Shown one piece after another: positions 1 through 7,651 of a stretch of 32,351 nucleotides of DNA. The position numbers and the translations under genes were made by a program. The stretch lies in assembly GCA_020637215.1 (NCBI GenBank), contig JACJWI010000012.1, positions 1 to 32,351 of the forward strand, written 5' to 3'. How positions within the stretch are numbered: the stretch's first letter is position 1; each line of letters opens with the position of its first letter. Origin of the DNA: Microthrixaceae bacterium (lineage in GTDB: Bacteria; Actinomycetota; Acidimicrobiia; Acidimicrobiales; Microtrichaceae). Under the pieces are notes generated by a model. The model saw only the letters and a list, made by a program, of their open reading frames with translations. It ran no database searches and was not told where the DNA came from.

Positions 1-120
1 AACGGCCGTCAGCTGGTCGACATGATCTTCGATCACTACGAGCAGCTCGACCTGGAGTGGCGTCGACTGCTCCCCCTCAAGCGCACCTACGTGCTGGATC
101 ACGAAACTGACGCAGGCTGA
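1..120 (+). CDS. C-terminal tail of a probable Mrr-type restriction endonuclease (partial)
   Basis: Frame 1 is open from the window edge to TGA at 118-120, giving 39 codons; the start lies outside the window. The tail reads NGRQLVDMIF, then HYEQLDLEWRRLLPLKRTYV. From memory, this resembles the end of Mrr-family (type IV restriction-like) endonucleases, where a short '(I)DG-x-x-LV' strand is followed by a HY...LD helix and a PL-x-R-x-YV finish. The Mrr catalytic core is not in this piece. A separate Mrr catalytic fragment on the same strand at 1173-1482 stops about where this tail would begin, so the two may be copies of one gene in rearranged order. The assignment rests on a short stretch and is tentative. 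Confidence 0.45.
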   Translation, partial: NGRQLVDMIFDHYEQLDLEWRRLLPLKRTYVLDHETDAG

Positions 121-239
121 AGACCTACCGGCTCACGATCGATTGCTCACGGTGGGCGCCCCCTGTCACAGGCCGGAGCCGACGGGTTCACAGTCCGGCG
201 GCGATCTGCACCGCACAGACCAGGGAATCCCGATCCGTG

Positions 240-260
240 GTGTAGAAGCGAGTGCAGAAG
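240..260 (+). repeat. Paired direct repeat, candidate integrase arm site (copy 0)
   Basis: GTGTAGAAG (240-248) and GTGCAGAAG (252-260) are repeated with a 12-bp period. The same arrangement occurs at 7014-7034 and 22553-22573, each 121 bp beyond a tRNA-derived core. Here no tRNA core exists at the matching distance; position 121 falls immediately after the stop codon of the gene at 1-120. Confidence 0.5.
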
Positions 261-295
261 CCTCTGCCCTGCCCTGCTCGGCGTGGCTGCGGCGA

Positions 296-616
296 TCAGG
301 CGACTTGGACGGCGTCCTTGAGCTTGGCGGGGACCGTCTCGGGGAACGAGACGACGAGGTGGCGGTCAAGGGCGGTGGCCACTCGGGCAAGGGTGTCGAT
401 GCGGTTGCGCGCTCCCCCGCCTTCCTCGAGACGGGAGATCACCGACTGGGTGGTGCCCATCCGCTCGGCGAGCTCGCGCTGGCTGAGGCCGGCTTCGGTT
501 CGCAGGTCGTAGATGAGCTGGCCGAGCGCGAGGTCCTGTTCGACACCGGCGCGGGTGTCGGCATCGGGCCCGGGGCGCTTCTTCTTGACGTCGTCCCAGC
601 GGGAGTAGTTGGCCAT
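296..616 (-). CDS. XRE-family antitoxin (HigA-like), TA pair 1
   Basis: A 106-residue helix-turn-helix protein starting MANYSRWDDVKKK. The HTH spans roughly residues 34-75 (LRTEAGLSQRELAERMGTTQ, then SVISRLEEG). The family binds its own promoter and neutralises the RelE/HigB-type toxin encoded just upstream. The ATG at 616 is preferred over the ATG at 622 because AAGGAG sits 6 nt before the former and directly abuts the latter. It follows the toxin gene by 11 nt in the same operon, toxin first, as in higBA loci. The C-terminus ends DAVQVA; a fragment with the same ending lies at 22727-22789 near the second attachment core. Confidence 0.85.
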   Translation of the reverse strand: MANYSRWDDVKKKRPGPDADTRAGVEQDLALGQLIYDLRTEAGLSQRELAERMGTTQSVISRLEEGGGARNRIDTLARVATALDRHLVVSFPETVPAKLKDAVQVA

Positions 617-627
617 CGTCATCTCCT

Positions 628-951
628 TCAGGGGTACTGCTCGGCGCAGTCCTCGGCGGCCTTGCGTGCCCGGGTGATCTCGTTGCGTTCGTTGTTGCGT
701 TGCTTTCGGAAGGTGGTCAGCAGGATGATGCGACCGTCCTTGGTGAACCGGTAGGTGATCCGTCGTGCCGTCGGGCCGAGCGTGAACCGCAGCTCGAACA
801 GACCGTCGCCGAGGCTCTTCGAGAGCGGCATCCGCGCCGACGAGCCGAGCGTGGCGAGCCGGTCGATCACCACGACCGTTCGATCCCACTCGGTGTCGTC
901 GAGGGAGGCCATCCAGTCGACGATCTCGTCGTGGAGCTCCAGTTCAGCCAC
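628..951 (-). CDS. RelE/HigB-like toxin (Gp49 family), TA pair 1
   Basis: A 107-residue protein with the pattern of phage-derived Gp49/HigB toxins: SKSLGDGLFELRF at about residue 44, RITYRF at about 64, LLTTFRKQRN at about 77, and a C-terminal helix of the EI-x-RA type. The family are ribosome-dependent mRNA interferases in the RelE fold. It starts with GTG at 951; its stop overlaps the region carrying the antitoxin's ribosome-binding site, so the two are probably co-translated. The promoter at 960-988 would start transcription at or within a few bases of the GTG. Activity is inferred from family resemblance only. Confidence 0.85.
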   Translation of the reverse strand: MAELELHDEIVDWMASLDDTEWDRTVVVIDRLATLGSSARMPLSKSLGDGLFELRFTLGPTARRITYRFTKDGRIILLTTFRKQRNNERNEITRARKAAEDCAEQYP

Positions 952-959
952 ACATCGGC

Positions 960-1003
960 ACTATCGCATCAATGCGATGATCGTACAAGAGCGATCATCG
1001 CAT
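960..1003 (-). promoter_or_regulatory. Promoter and operator of TA pair 1
   Basis: Read on the minus strand, TTGTAC (988-983) and GATAGT (965-960) are separated by 17 nt. The region carries a perfect 12-bp inverted repeat (arms 972-983 and 992-1003, 8-nt loop). It also carries a second, overlapping perfect 7-bp inverted repeat, ATCGCAT/ATGCGAT (963-969 and 972-978). Three copies of the same half-site over the -10 and spacer are what an autoregulating antitoxin would use. Confidence 0.7.
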
Positions 1004-1015
1004 GGCGATGGCCGG

Positions 1016-1163
1016 TCAGGGACGGGGGTCGACTGGTTCGCTCTCCATGGCGAGGACGCCGACGACGCACTCGTGGAGGTGGTGAAGGGGTTCGCCGGCG
1101 ACGAAGCGTTCGAGTGCTTCGATGCCGAGCGCGAACTCGCGCTGGGCGAGGAATCGCTTCTTG
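1016..1163 (-). pseudogene. Possible C-terminal gene fragment, unrecognised
   Basis: A minus-strand frame of about 48 codons with good G/C third positions ends at TGA (1018-1016). It contains KKRFLAQREFALGIEALERF and ends ESEPVDPRP. It has no start and abuts the Mrr-like fragment on the other strand, so it would be a remnant cut off at that junction. The opposite frame here is also open, so this may be chance. No family is recognised. Confidence 0.25.
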
Positions 1164-1172
1164 CCGAGGCTG

Positions 1173-1482
1173 CGGCTGCACGCCAAGCTCGTCCCCTACC
1201 GCTTCGAGATGTTCACCGCCGGGCTGCCCCAAGCGATGGGCTACCGCACCGAGGTGACCCCCGCCAGCGGCGACGGTGACGTCGACGTCATCGCCTACCG
1301 GGATCCGCTGGGCTTGGAGCCGCCGGACATCAAGGTCCAGTGCAAGCGGACGCTCAACACGATCGGCGGGCCCGACGTGCAGAAGCTCATGGGGGCTCTG
1401 GCTCCTGGCAGCACAGAGGTCGGCCTGTTCATCACCCTCGGCACCTTCACCGTCCCATCCATGCGCGAAGGTCGAGCACCTC
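1173..1482 (+). pseudogene. Mrr-type restriction endonuclease, catalytic fragment
   Basis: This fragment reads YRFEMFTAGLPQAMGYRTEV, then TPASGDGDVDVIAYRDPLG, then IKVQCKR. It matches the Mrr catalytic pattern: a helix leading to MGY, the SGDGDVDV aspartate, and the Q-x-K strand. Mrr enzymes are DNA endonucleases acting on modified DNA. A full Mrr protein is about 300 residues; only about 100 residues are recognisable. Similarity fades after EGRAP (about 1475), and upstream the frame runs into unrelated sequence. No credible start or ribosome-binding site is visible. It sits between two TA pairs, a usual setting for decaying restriction genes. Confidence 0.65.
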
Positions 1483-1818
1483 AGGTCGGTTCATTGGAAC
1501 CCGTCGCTGGCTCCCCCGCCTGTGCGGCGAGTCGAAGTCAGCCGGTCTGCACGAGTGCACCGGGACCTGCTTTGGGGCCCGCCCAGCAGCAGCGGCCGGT
1601 CGAACAACGCGTCGAACGAGTCAGGCATCTGGCGAGGCGCCGTCGCCGATGGTTGAGGCTTCAGCGCCATACCGGAGTGCATCCGTCGTACCGCACCGTT
1701 ACCGGTGCGTACCGCCCACTTCTGCCCCATCTGGCAGAGATCTGACAGACGCTGCGACGCAGGCGCGAACACCGAACACGTGGCTTGGGGCCGGCGGAGC
1801 GGGGGCACTGTCGCTGAG
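1483..1818. other. No recognisable gene
   Basis: These 336 bases lie between the Mrr fragment and antitoxin 2. Short frames are open on both strands but none has a start signal or a family pattern. I see no tRNA, strong hairpin or repeat. It is probably degraded DNA. Confidence 0.5.
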
Positions 1819-2148
1819 TCAGGCCGCGCTGTCTCTGCCGAGATGGACGGGGACGCTGCGCTTCTCGTCGTCGAAGACCGCGACGAGTTCGAGCCGGGCG
1901 CCGAGCGCCTCGAGGTACTGGCGCAGCGTCGACACGCGGACGTCATCGGCGTGTTCGAGTTTGGAGATCGCACCCTGGGTGACGTCGAGCCGACCGGCGA
2001 GCTCTGCTTGGCTGACCGCCTCGCGGTGACGGAGCTCGAACAGGCGGATCTCCTCGATCGCCTCGGCGCGCATGGCGGCGATCCGCTCGGATGCGCCGTC
2101 CTTGGCGGTGACGTCGTCACGAAGGGTGGAGAACTTGGTTCGTGCCAT
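1819..2148 (-). CDS. XRE-family antitoxin (HigA-like), TA pair 2
   Basis: A 109-residue helix-turn-helix protein. The N-terminal half carries a basic/alanine-rich helix (RIAAMRAEAIEEIRLFELR). The HTH follows at roughly residues 45-75 (VSQAELAGRLDVTQGAISKL). The family pairs with HigB/RelE-type toxins and represses its own operon. Its ATG (2148-2146) overlaps the stop of the toxin by one base (TGATG), a usual sign of translational coupling. It is only distantly similar to the antitoxin of pair 1, so the two modules are not recent duplicates. Confidence 0.85.
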   Translation of the reverse strand: MARTKFSTLRDDVTAKDGASERIAAMRAEAIEEIRLFELRHREAVSQAELAGRLDVTQGAISKLEHADDVRVSTLRQYLEALGARLELVAVFDDEKRSVPVHLGRDSAA

Positions 2149-2504
2149 CAGATCAGTCCTTCCGTGCGGAGTTCTTCGAGGTACTCGTCGTAGAGGTCAT
2201 CGGCGAGTGGGACCGCCCACTCGTACCACTTGCTCCATTCGCCGCTCTTGTCGCCACCCAGCAGCAGGATCGCCTGGCGACGGGGGTCGAAGCTGAACAG
2301 CACCCGTATCGCACCGTCCTTGGCGGCCCGGAGCTCCTTCATCGTCTGGTGGCGCGATGACTGGATGCGATCGACGACCGGTCGGCCGAGGTCGGGGCCG
2401 CGTTCGCCGAGCAGGTCGACCCGAGCGGTCACCGCCTCGCGCTGATCGTCGGTCAGCGTCGACCACCACTCGACGAACTGGTCCGTGACCTCGACATCCC
2501 ACAC
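2148..2504 (-). CDS. RelE/HigB-like toxin, TA pair 2
   Basis: About 118 residues beginning VWDVEVTDQFVEWW. It carries the motif set of phage-derived HigB-like toxins: MKELRAAKDGAIRVLFSFDP, QAILLLGGDKSG, then WYEWAVPLADDLYDEYLEEL. Three in-frame GTG codons (2525, 2510, 2504) could serve as start. The promoter at 2511-2539 puts the expected transcript start on the last one, so 2504 is chosen as a leaderless start. The predicted role is an mRNA interferase controlled by the antitoxin encoded downstream. Confidence 0.8.
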   Translation of the reverse strand: MWDVEVTDQFVEWWSTLTDDQREAVTARVDLLGERGPDLGRPVVDRIQSSRHQTMKELRAAKDGAIRVLFSFDPRRQAILLLGGDKSGEWSKWYEWAVPLADDLYDEYLEELRTEGLI

Positions 2505-2510
2505 CGACAC

Positions 2511-2539
2511 ACTATGAGCTATCACTCATTATGAGTCAA
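2511..2539 (-). promoter_or_regulatory. Promoter and operator of TA pair 2
   Basis: On the minus strand, TTGACT (2539-2534) and CATAGT (2516-2511) are 17 nt apart, followed by 6 nt and the GTG at 2504. The spacer and -35 contain the perfect inverted repeat ACTCAT-T-ATGAGT (2524-2536), with a further ATGAG half-site at 2514-2518 over the -10. The geometry is the same as for TA pair 1, although the operator sequence differs. Confidence 0.65.
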
Positions 2540-2627
2540 GGCACATTACCGGCCAGAGGGAAGGCGACCCCGAGCCAGGCGCAGCCTCCTCGCCAACATC
2601 CACAATCAGGGCTCGGGTTACCAGCTC

Positions 2628-3562
2628 TCACGCATCATCCGTTCGCTGCGACCGGGTGTTGGTTGCTTCGTGTCGTCCCCGTTGGATCAACCTCTCGCGG
2701 AGGTGCACGAAGGCTTCATCGTCGATCCCTCCATCGGCTGCGGATCGCAGGGCCTCGAGCGCAACTCCGTCGATGTGGTGCTGCTCCCAAGCGTCGCCGT
2801 GTCCGAGGACGGCAAGGAGGATCCTGAGAGCAGCCGACGAGGGTTGGACCTTGGAGCAGCGATCCGCTACCTCCACGGCGTAGGCGATCTGGCCTCCGGT
2901 CTTGGCGACGGACCCTTCTGTCAGTTCCAGCCATCCCTCGGTGTCGAGCTCGATCGCCATAGCCCATCGTCCCAGTCCGGTCAGGTCCTCGGGCCCGATC
3001 CGAGTTCCGGCATCGGCGATGAGCCGACGAGAGAACGCCACTGCCCGTTCGGTGACTTCTCGCTGGTCGTCGGGCAGGCCTTGTCCGAGTCGAGCCACCT
3101 CGTCAGCGAGTGTTGAGCGCGGGCTTGGCGAGTCTCGAAGGCCATTGACGATCGCGTCGTAGGTGTAGCCGGGCTCGTTCCAGAGATGTGCGATGAGCAA
3201 CCAGGCCACTGCGTTGTCGTCGTTGCGCCGAGCTGCGCCGAGTAGGAGCTCGAACGATCGTGCGTAGAACGCCGGAGTTGGGCGGGAGTACTTCAAGGTC
3301 TGGGCCAAGGCGAGCCGACCGGCCCTTCCCCCGAAGAGCCCGTCGAAGTTCCGGTCGATCCAGTCAGCGGCAATCGCTTCAACGAACGGTCGCGTTCCGG
3401 AGATCACTGCCCGGAGCTGCTGTCCTACTCGGCCGTCGACCGACATAGCTGCATCAAGACCTTCGACGAGGCGATCGCTGGCCACGCCGAACTTGCGGTG
3501 CTCCCATCCGCCGAGGGCCAACTGGGCCTGAAGGCCCTTCCCGTAGGAGCTGTTGATCGCTC
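2628..3562 (-). pseudogene. 3' part of a large solenoid-like gene split by an ISL3 element
   Basis: This is the continuation, beyond the ISL3 insertion, of the gene at 4989-6604. It reads AINSSYGKGLQAQLALGGW, then EHRKFGVASDRLVEGLDAAM, and ends at TGA 2630-2628 after about 310 codons. It is rich in Leu/Ala helices with no enzyme motif, which suggests a HEAT/ARM-like repeat protein. If the IS and one target duplication are removed, the 5' part (…DDPLSR) and this part (AINSS…) join with one base too many (near 3561-3562), so the gene would still be frameshifted. The internal TTG at 3521 could in principle start a truncated product, but no ribosome-binding site supports it. The function is unknown. 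Confidence 0.65.
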
Positions 3563-3570
3563 CGTGAAAG

Positions 3571-4988
3571 GGCGCTTCGGAGTTGCGGGGGGTGTGGGCG
3601 GTAGCGGGGGTCCGCGGTTGAGGGTTCGAGGGCCCGGAGAATCGGTGGCTCTGACCCCAACCGAACCTCCGGAGCCCTCGTGGAAACAGGCGCTACGCGC
3701 ATGTGCGCACTGTTGGTCGGCTTGCCGGCTGTGAACGTCCTCGCTGTTGATGATGACGACCCGGCCGGCCCGTTGCGGGTCCACGTCGAGACGACCGCCA
3801 CCACAGTGGCGTGTCGGTCATGCGGGACCAAAGCGCGGGTGAAGGACCGACGCCAGGTCGCGTTGGTGGACCTTCCGGCGTTCGGTCGTCGAGCAGTGCT
3901 GGTGTGGCACAAGCGCCGCTGGTGTTGTCCGGATGTCGATTGTGAGACCAAGTCGTTCACCGAGGTCGATGCTCGGATCGCGGCGTCGCGGGCGAAGGTG
4001 ACCGATCGTGCGGGTCGACACGTGACTGCCCGGGTCGGTCGTGATGGCCGCACCGTCACCGACGTCGCTGTTGAGCTCGGCTGCGATTGGCACACCGTCA
4101 TGGACGCCGTCCGTTCCTACGGCACCGCGTTGATCGAGGACCCGGCCCGCATCGGGCCCGTCGCCGCTGTCGGGTTGGATGAGACGCTCTTCGCCCGGAC
4201 CGGCTCGAAGAAGACCAGGTGTTGGTGCACGTCGATCGTCGCGCTGGACAGACCGGCGCAGCTGCTCGATGTGGTCGAGGGCCGCACCGCGAAGGCACCC
4301 ACGACGTGGCTGGAGGCCCGCCCGGAGTCGTGGCGCGCGGCGATCCGTTGGGGGGCGTTGGACCTGTCGGGGCCGTACCGCAAGACGTTCAACGACACGC
4401 TGCCCGACGCGACCCAGGTCGCGGATCCGTTCCACGTGTGCAAGCTCGCGAACAGCCGCCTCGACGAGTGCCGTCGTCGGGTGCAGAACTATACGCTCGG
4501 GCACCGAGGACGCAAAGACGACCCGCTCTACCGATCTCGCCGGCTGTTGACCAAGGGCCACGAACGTCTCGATGAGAAGGGCACCGAGAAGCTCCTCGGA
4601 TTCCTCGAGGCCGGAGACCCACACGGCGAGGTCCGCATGACCTGGCACGCCAAAGAGACCCTCCGCGGGTTCTACACCCAACCCGCAGAGAACGCTGAAG
4701 CGTTCCTCGACGAGCTCGTCGCCGACATGGGCGACGAGTCGATGCCGATCGAGGTCCGTTCCCTCGCCCGCACCCTGACAACCTGGCGCGCTCAGATCCT
4801 GGCCTGGCACGACGCGAAGGTGTCCAACGGGCCGACCGAGTCGATCAACAACCTGATCAAGCGGATCAAACGCATCGGGTTCGGGTTCCGCCGCTTCGCC
4901 AACTACCGGATCCGAGTCCTGCTCTACGCCGGCAAACCCAACTGGGACCTACTCGACACCGTCACACCCCGCTGAACTCCGAAGAGCC
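3571..4988 (+). mobile_element. Complete ISL3-family insertion sequence, 1418 bp
   Basis: The ends are imperfect 28-bp inverted repeats (22 of 28 match), starting GGCGCTTCGGAGTT at 3571 and, on the other strand, GGCTCTTCGGAGTT at 4988. Both sides are flanked by the 8-bp direct repeat CGTGAAAG (3563-3570 and 4989-4996), the target-duplication length typical of ISL3 elements. It carries one transposase gene and interrupts the minus-strand solenoid-like gene. A 58-bp copy of its right end is found at 21822-21879. Confidence 0.95.
3680..4975 (+). CDS. ISL3-family transposase
   Basis: 431 residues, full length for the family. The N-terminal zinc-ribbon is visible as CRSCGTKARVKDRR and WCCPDVDCETKSF, followed by a helix-turn-helix (VTDVAVELGCDWHTVMDAV). 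The DDE catalytic residues are probably D167 (VGLDETLF), D228 (ALDLSGPYRK) and E387 (NGPTESINN). The enzyme cuts and rejoins the element's ends. The start is GTG at 3680, with GGAG 5 nt upstream; an internal ATG at 3701 is the alternative. The frame is intact and both termini are present, so the element may still be active. Confidence 0.95.
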   Translation: METGATRMCALLVGLPAVNVLAVDDDDPAGPLRVHVETTATTVACRSCGTKARVKDRRQVALVDLPAFGRRAVLVWHKRRWCCPDVDCETKSFTEVDARIAASRAKVTDRAGRHVTARVGRDGRTVTDVAVELGCDWHTVMDAVRSYGTALIEDPARIGPVAAVGLDETLFARTGSKKTRCWCTSIVALDRPAQLLDVVEGRTAKAPTTWLEARPESWRAAIRWGALDLSGPYRKTFNDTLPDATQVADPFHVCKLANSRLDECRRRVQNYTLGHRGRKDDPLYRSRRLLTKGHERLDEKGTEKLLGFLEAGDPHGEVRMTWHAKETLRGFYTQPAENAEAFLDELVADMGDESMPIEVRSLARTLTTWRAQILAWHDAKVSNGPTESINNLIKRIKRIGFGFRRFANYRIRVLLYAGKPNWDLLDTVTPR

Positions 4989-6604
4989 CGTGAAAGTGGG
5001 TCGTCGTGCCTTGCTGCGTCGGCGTACGACTCGACGCTGCCGAGGTCCTCCGGAAGGTCGCTGGCTGCTTTGCCGGCGAGGCTCCAGCAGTGATCCAGGT
5101 GGTCATCCAGGTCTGCGTCTCGATCGGCGAGAGCGTCGATGAGTTCGACCACGGCGGAATCAACACCCGTCCAGTCGGACTCGTAGTCGTAGTCGTCACG
5201 CCCCAGCGTGGTGGGTGGCCAACGCTCAGCTCGGATGAGGGCGACGGCCCGGAGTACCGCCGTGCCGGTGCTCGGGGGCAGCTTCGCAACGCTTGCCTTC
5301 AGTCCGCGCAGGTAGTGATTGATGTACACGGGTTCGCGGAGCACCCGGACGATCTCGGCGGGAGAGTCGATCCACGCCACCGGGTCGTCCTTCACGACCG
5401 ATTCGATCGACCGTGCGAGCTCTCGAGCGCTGACGCCCCACGCGTCACCAGCGCTCGGCCTCCATGCGGCCGCCAGCTCCGCAGCAGCAAGCGGCTCGAT
5501 TGCGGCGAGGTCTTCGGGTGGGTACGGCGAGAACCCGTGGCTGAATACTGCATTGCGCATTGGCCGATCGAGTGCGGTCGGATCCGGCTGCCCATGGATG
5601 GCGGCGACAGCGGCAATCGCCTCGTCCCAGCCGACAAGAACCCCTGATGGAAGGATCATCGACCAGCGCCAGGCTCGTGCCCAGTTGACGCCGAGTGGAC
5701 CGCGGTCTGATGACGGCGGTGGTGGCGCCGGTTGTCCCAGTGCGTCTCGCAGCTCGAGGATCTCCTCTGAACTGAACGGAGTGAGGCCGTCCAGGAGCAG
5801 GCGATCGTCGCCGGTCGCCGTCTCGGATCGAAGCCGCCGGACCAGGTGGGCAACCTTGTCATTCCGTCCGATCTCGTTCGCTCCTGCAAGCACCTGGCAT
5901 TCGAGTCGTTCACCCCACTCACCTGGGATCCGAGAGACGAGTTCGAGCATCCACGAGTTGGGCACGCCCATGTCGCGGGCGGTCGCGACCAAGCGTGCGA
6001 GCGCGTTCGCAACGAGGACCAACGGCTCGTCGTCGTCCCACCCGTCGACGGTGAGGGCCGTTACGTCGGTGACCACGTACTTCGCGCGCTCAGAGGAGGC
6101 GAGGCGCCGACACTTGTGAGCCAACAGCTCGAACCGCTCCCTAACGTTGGTAGGAGTGACGCCACCGACGAGGTGGGCGAGCACCTGCTTGGTCCGGTAG
6201 CCGCCTTCATGTCGGGACTCGTTTCCGATGACTGCGTCCGCAGCAGCCATGTGGAGCGGGTCAGAGTCGTCGAGGCCGCTCGCCGCCGACATCGCCATCA
6301 TGTGCGCCCACTCCTCGGTGGGGTACTGCCGAAGGACGGCCACCACGACCCTGTGCCCAACCGGTCCCAGCCATGCGGCGTTGCGCATGATTTCGAACGA
6401 AGGTGCTGGTCGGTCAGCTCTGTCGAGCGCCTGGACGTCGTTGAGCAGTTGTCCGAGCAGTTCCACCAGGCGCTCGTCGGGTAGCAGACGGTTCGGACCG
6501 GTGAGCGCAGCGACAGCCCAGGGCGACTGAGGTTCCGGCAGCTTGATGAGCTCGGCAGCTCGCAGGGGCTCGAGCCAGTCCGGATCCTGGAGACGTTCCA
6601 GGAA
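4989..6604 (-). pseudogene. 5' part of a large solenoid-like gene, truncated at both ends
   Basis: Roughly 540 codons on the minus strand begin at the junction near 6604 with FLERLQDPDWLEPLRAAELI and run into the ISL3 element at …DAARHDDPLSR. The opening resembles the beginning of long HEAT/ARM-like bacterial proteins I associate with accessory islands; this is from memory and not a firm family call. No P-loop or nuclease motif is visible. At 6605 the sequence switches abruptly to an integrase C-terminus on the other strand, so the original start codon is lost. Together with 2628-3562 the protein would have had more than 840 residues. The gene is dead through loss of the start, IS insertion and a one-base shift. 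Confidence 0.65.
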
Positions 6605-6796
6605 CAAGCGAACGTGAAGGTGGTCGCTGAACGACTCGGTCACTCCCGGGCCAGCTTCACCATCGACAGCTACCAGCACGTCCTGCCCGGCATGCAGGCC
6701 GACGCCGCGGCGATCTTCGCCGACCTCGTCACCGAATCGCCTTCTACCGGGTCGGGCCGTTCGAGCCGGGAGAAGACCCGGAAGAAGTCGGCCTGA
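6605..6796 (+). pseudogene. Tyrosine integrase, C-terminal fragment (int 1)
   Basis: About 60 residues, VKVVAERLGHSRASFTIDSY followed by QHVLPGMQADAAAIFADL, are the last part of a phage-type tyrosine recombinase: the LGH histidine and the catalytic tyrosine of SYQH. The arginine-bearing core and N-terminus are missing; the sequence upstream of 6605 belongs to another gene on the minus strand. It ends at TGA 6794-6796, 54 bp before a tRNA-derived core, the usual place for an integrase gene at one end of an integrated element. It resembles the integrases at 11861 and 18579. Confidence 0.85.
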
Positions 6797-6800
6797 ACAC

Positions 6801-6833
6801 GGGAGAAGCCGGACCTTACGGCCCGGCTTCCCC
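6801..6833. terminator. Hairpin after integrase fragment 1
   Basis: GAAGCCGG (6805-6812) pairs with CCGGCTTC (6823-6830), extended by GGG/CCC past one bulged A. There is no T run. It lies just after the integrase stop, as the hairpin at 22359-22385 lies just before the second core. Confidence 0.5.
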
Positions 6834-6850
6834 TGGAATCTCAGTGTCGT

Positions 6851-6895
6851 TGGTGGCGGGGGCAGGATTTGAACCTGCGACCTTCGGGTTATGAG
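6851..6895 (-). repeat. Attachment core: 3' half of a Met-tRNA (copy 1)
   Basis: On the minus strand this is a tRNA from the anticodon loop (CTCATAA, anticodon CAU) through the variable loop, T arm (GCAGGTTCAAATCCTGC), acceptor strand and CCA. The 5' half is absent, so it is not a functional tRNA. The CCC after the loop is initiator-like, but the acceptor end is not clearly so. The identical 45 bp occurs at 22390-22434 in the same orientation. Integrases commonly use tRNA 3' halves as crossover sites. Confidence 0.85.
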
Positions 6896-7013
6896 CCGGA
6901 TGTCCGGCTTCTCCCCTGGTCCCGTCCTGTCCCATCTCGTATCGCTGGGCTGGGCTTTCGCGCATTCGACGTACCGGTCCGTGTCACTGCGGACCAGCCG
7001 ATACCGGCCCGCG

Positions 7014-7034
7014 GTGTAGAAGAAAGTGTAGAAG
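7014..7034 (+). repeat. Paired direct repeat, candidate integrase arm site (copy 1)
   Basis: GTGTAGAAG occurs at 7014-7022 and again at 7026-7034, a 12-bp period. The first GTAGAAG begins 121 bp after the end of the 45-bp core (6895 to 7016), the same distance as in copy 2. Confidence 0.6.
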
Positions 7035-7068
7035 TCGACCGGGCTCACTGCGGGTCGGCTTCCGGCCG

Positions 7069-7074
7069 TAGATT
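7069..7074 (+). promoter_or_regulatory. Possible -10 box of the TOTE module
   Basis: TAGATT is followed by 6 nt and the GTG of the next gene, the spacing expected for a leaderless transcript. No convincing -35 is seen. The arm-type repeats lie 35 bp upstream, so integrase binding could affect this promoter. Confidence 0.35.
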
Positions 7075-7080
7075 GCATCG

Positions 7081-7638
7081 GTGGCACGCCGTTCAGCAGC
7101 GAGGCGATCGAAGAAGCCGACGATGCTCGGCTCGTTGACCCTGGGTGAGCGCGGGCAGGTGTTGGACGCGTTGGTCGCGGAGCGGCCCGATCTGGCTGTC
7201 GAGGCCGAGAGGCTCGCCGCCGCACTGCTCTCGTCGGCGTCCATCGGTGAGGTCGCCGATGAGGTGGCGCTTGCGCTCCTGGGGATCCCGCTGGACGCGC
7301 TCGGCGCACGCGCTGGAAGGGTCCGGGGCCGTGGCTACGTGCACGAGGTCGATGCGGCGTGGGAGCTCGTCGAGGAGGCGATCGAGCCATTCCGATCGGA
7401 TCTCGAGCGGAGGGCAGCGCTGGGTTCCTCCGACGCAGCCAGCGCCTTGGTGATCGGAATCGTTGCCGGCCTCTACCGGGTGCGCGAGCCCGGAGAGGGA
7501 ACCGTGTTGGCCTACGCCGGCGAGGACACCCCGAGCGAACTCGCCAACGGCGTCCTGGAGCTCGCCGCGAAGCTCGGCGTGGAGATCCCGCCCGGATCCG
7601 CAGGCGACCACTGGCCTGACTGGGCAGACCGGCCGTGA
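7081..7638 (+). CDS. Hypothetical protein, first gene of the TOTE module
   Basis: 185 residues with a basic start (VARRSAARRSKKP), then an Ala/Leu/Glu-rich, mainly helical and acidic body; I see no signal peptide, membrane segment or catalytic motif. The GTG at 7081 is taken as the start because a -10-like TAGATT lies 6 nt before it; no ribosome-binding site is seen. It ends 13 nt before the primase-helicase gene on the same strand, so it is probably its operon partner. A central stretch (SSDAASALVIGIVAGLYRVR) looks like a buried helix. The function is unknown; a regulator or accessory subunit of the helicase is a guess from position alone. Confidence 0.75.
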   Translation: MARRSAARRSKKPTMLGSLTLGERGQVLDALVAERPDLAVEAERLAAALLSSASIGEVADEVALALLGIPLDALGARAGRVRGRGYVHEVDAAWELVEEAIEPFRSDLERRAALGSSDAASALVIGIVAGLYRVREPGEGTVLAYAGEDTPSELANGVLELAAKLGVEIPPGSAGDHWPDWADRP

Positions 7639-7651
7639 CCACGATCGACTG

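Noticed and set aside
6851..6895. A functional Met-tRNA gene
   Set aside because: Only the anticodon loop to CCA is present; the following bases cannot form the D arm, anticodon 5' strand or acceptor 5' strand. The same holds at 22390-22434.
6620..7642. Extension of the solenoid-like protein to a start near 7642
   Set aside because: The frame stays open but runs antisense through an integrase end, the tRNA core and the 7081 gene, with low-complexity Arg/Pro sequence; the true start is lost.
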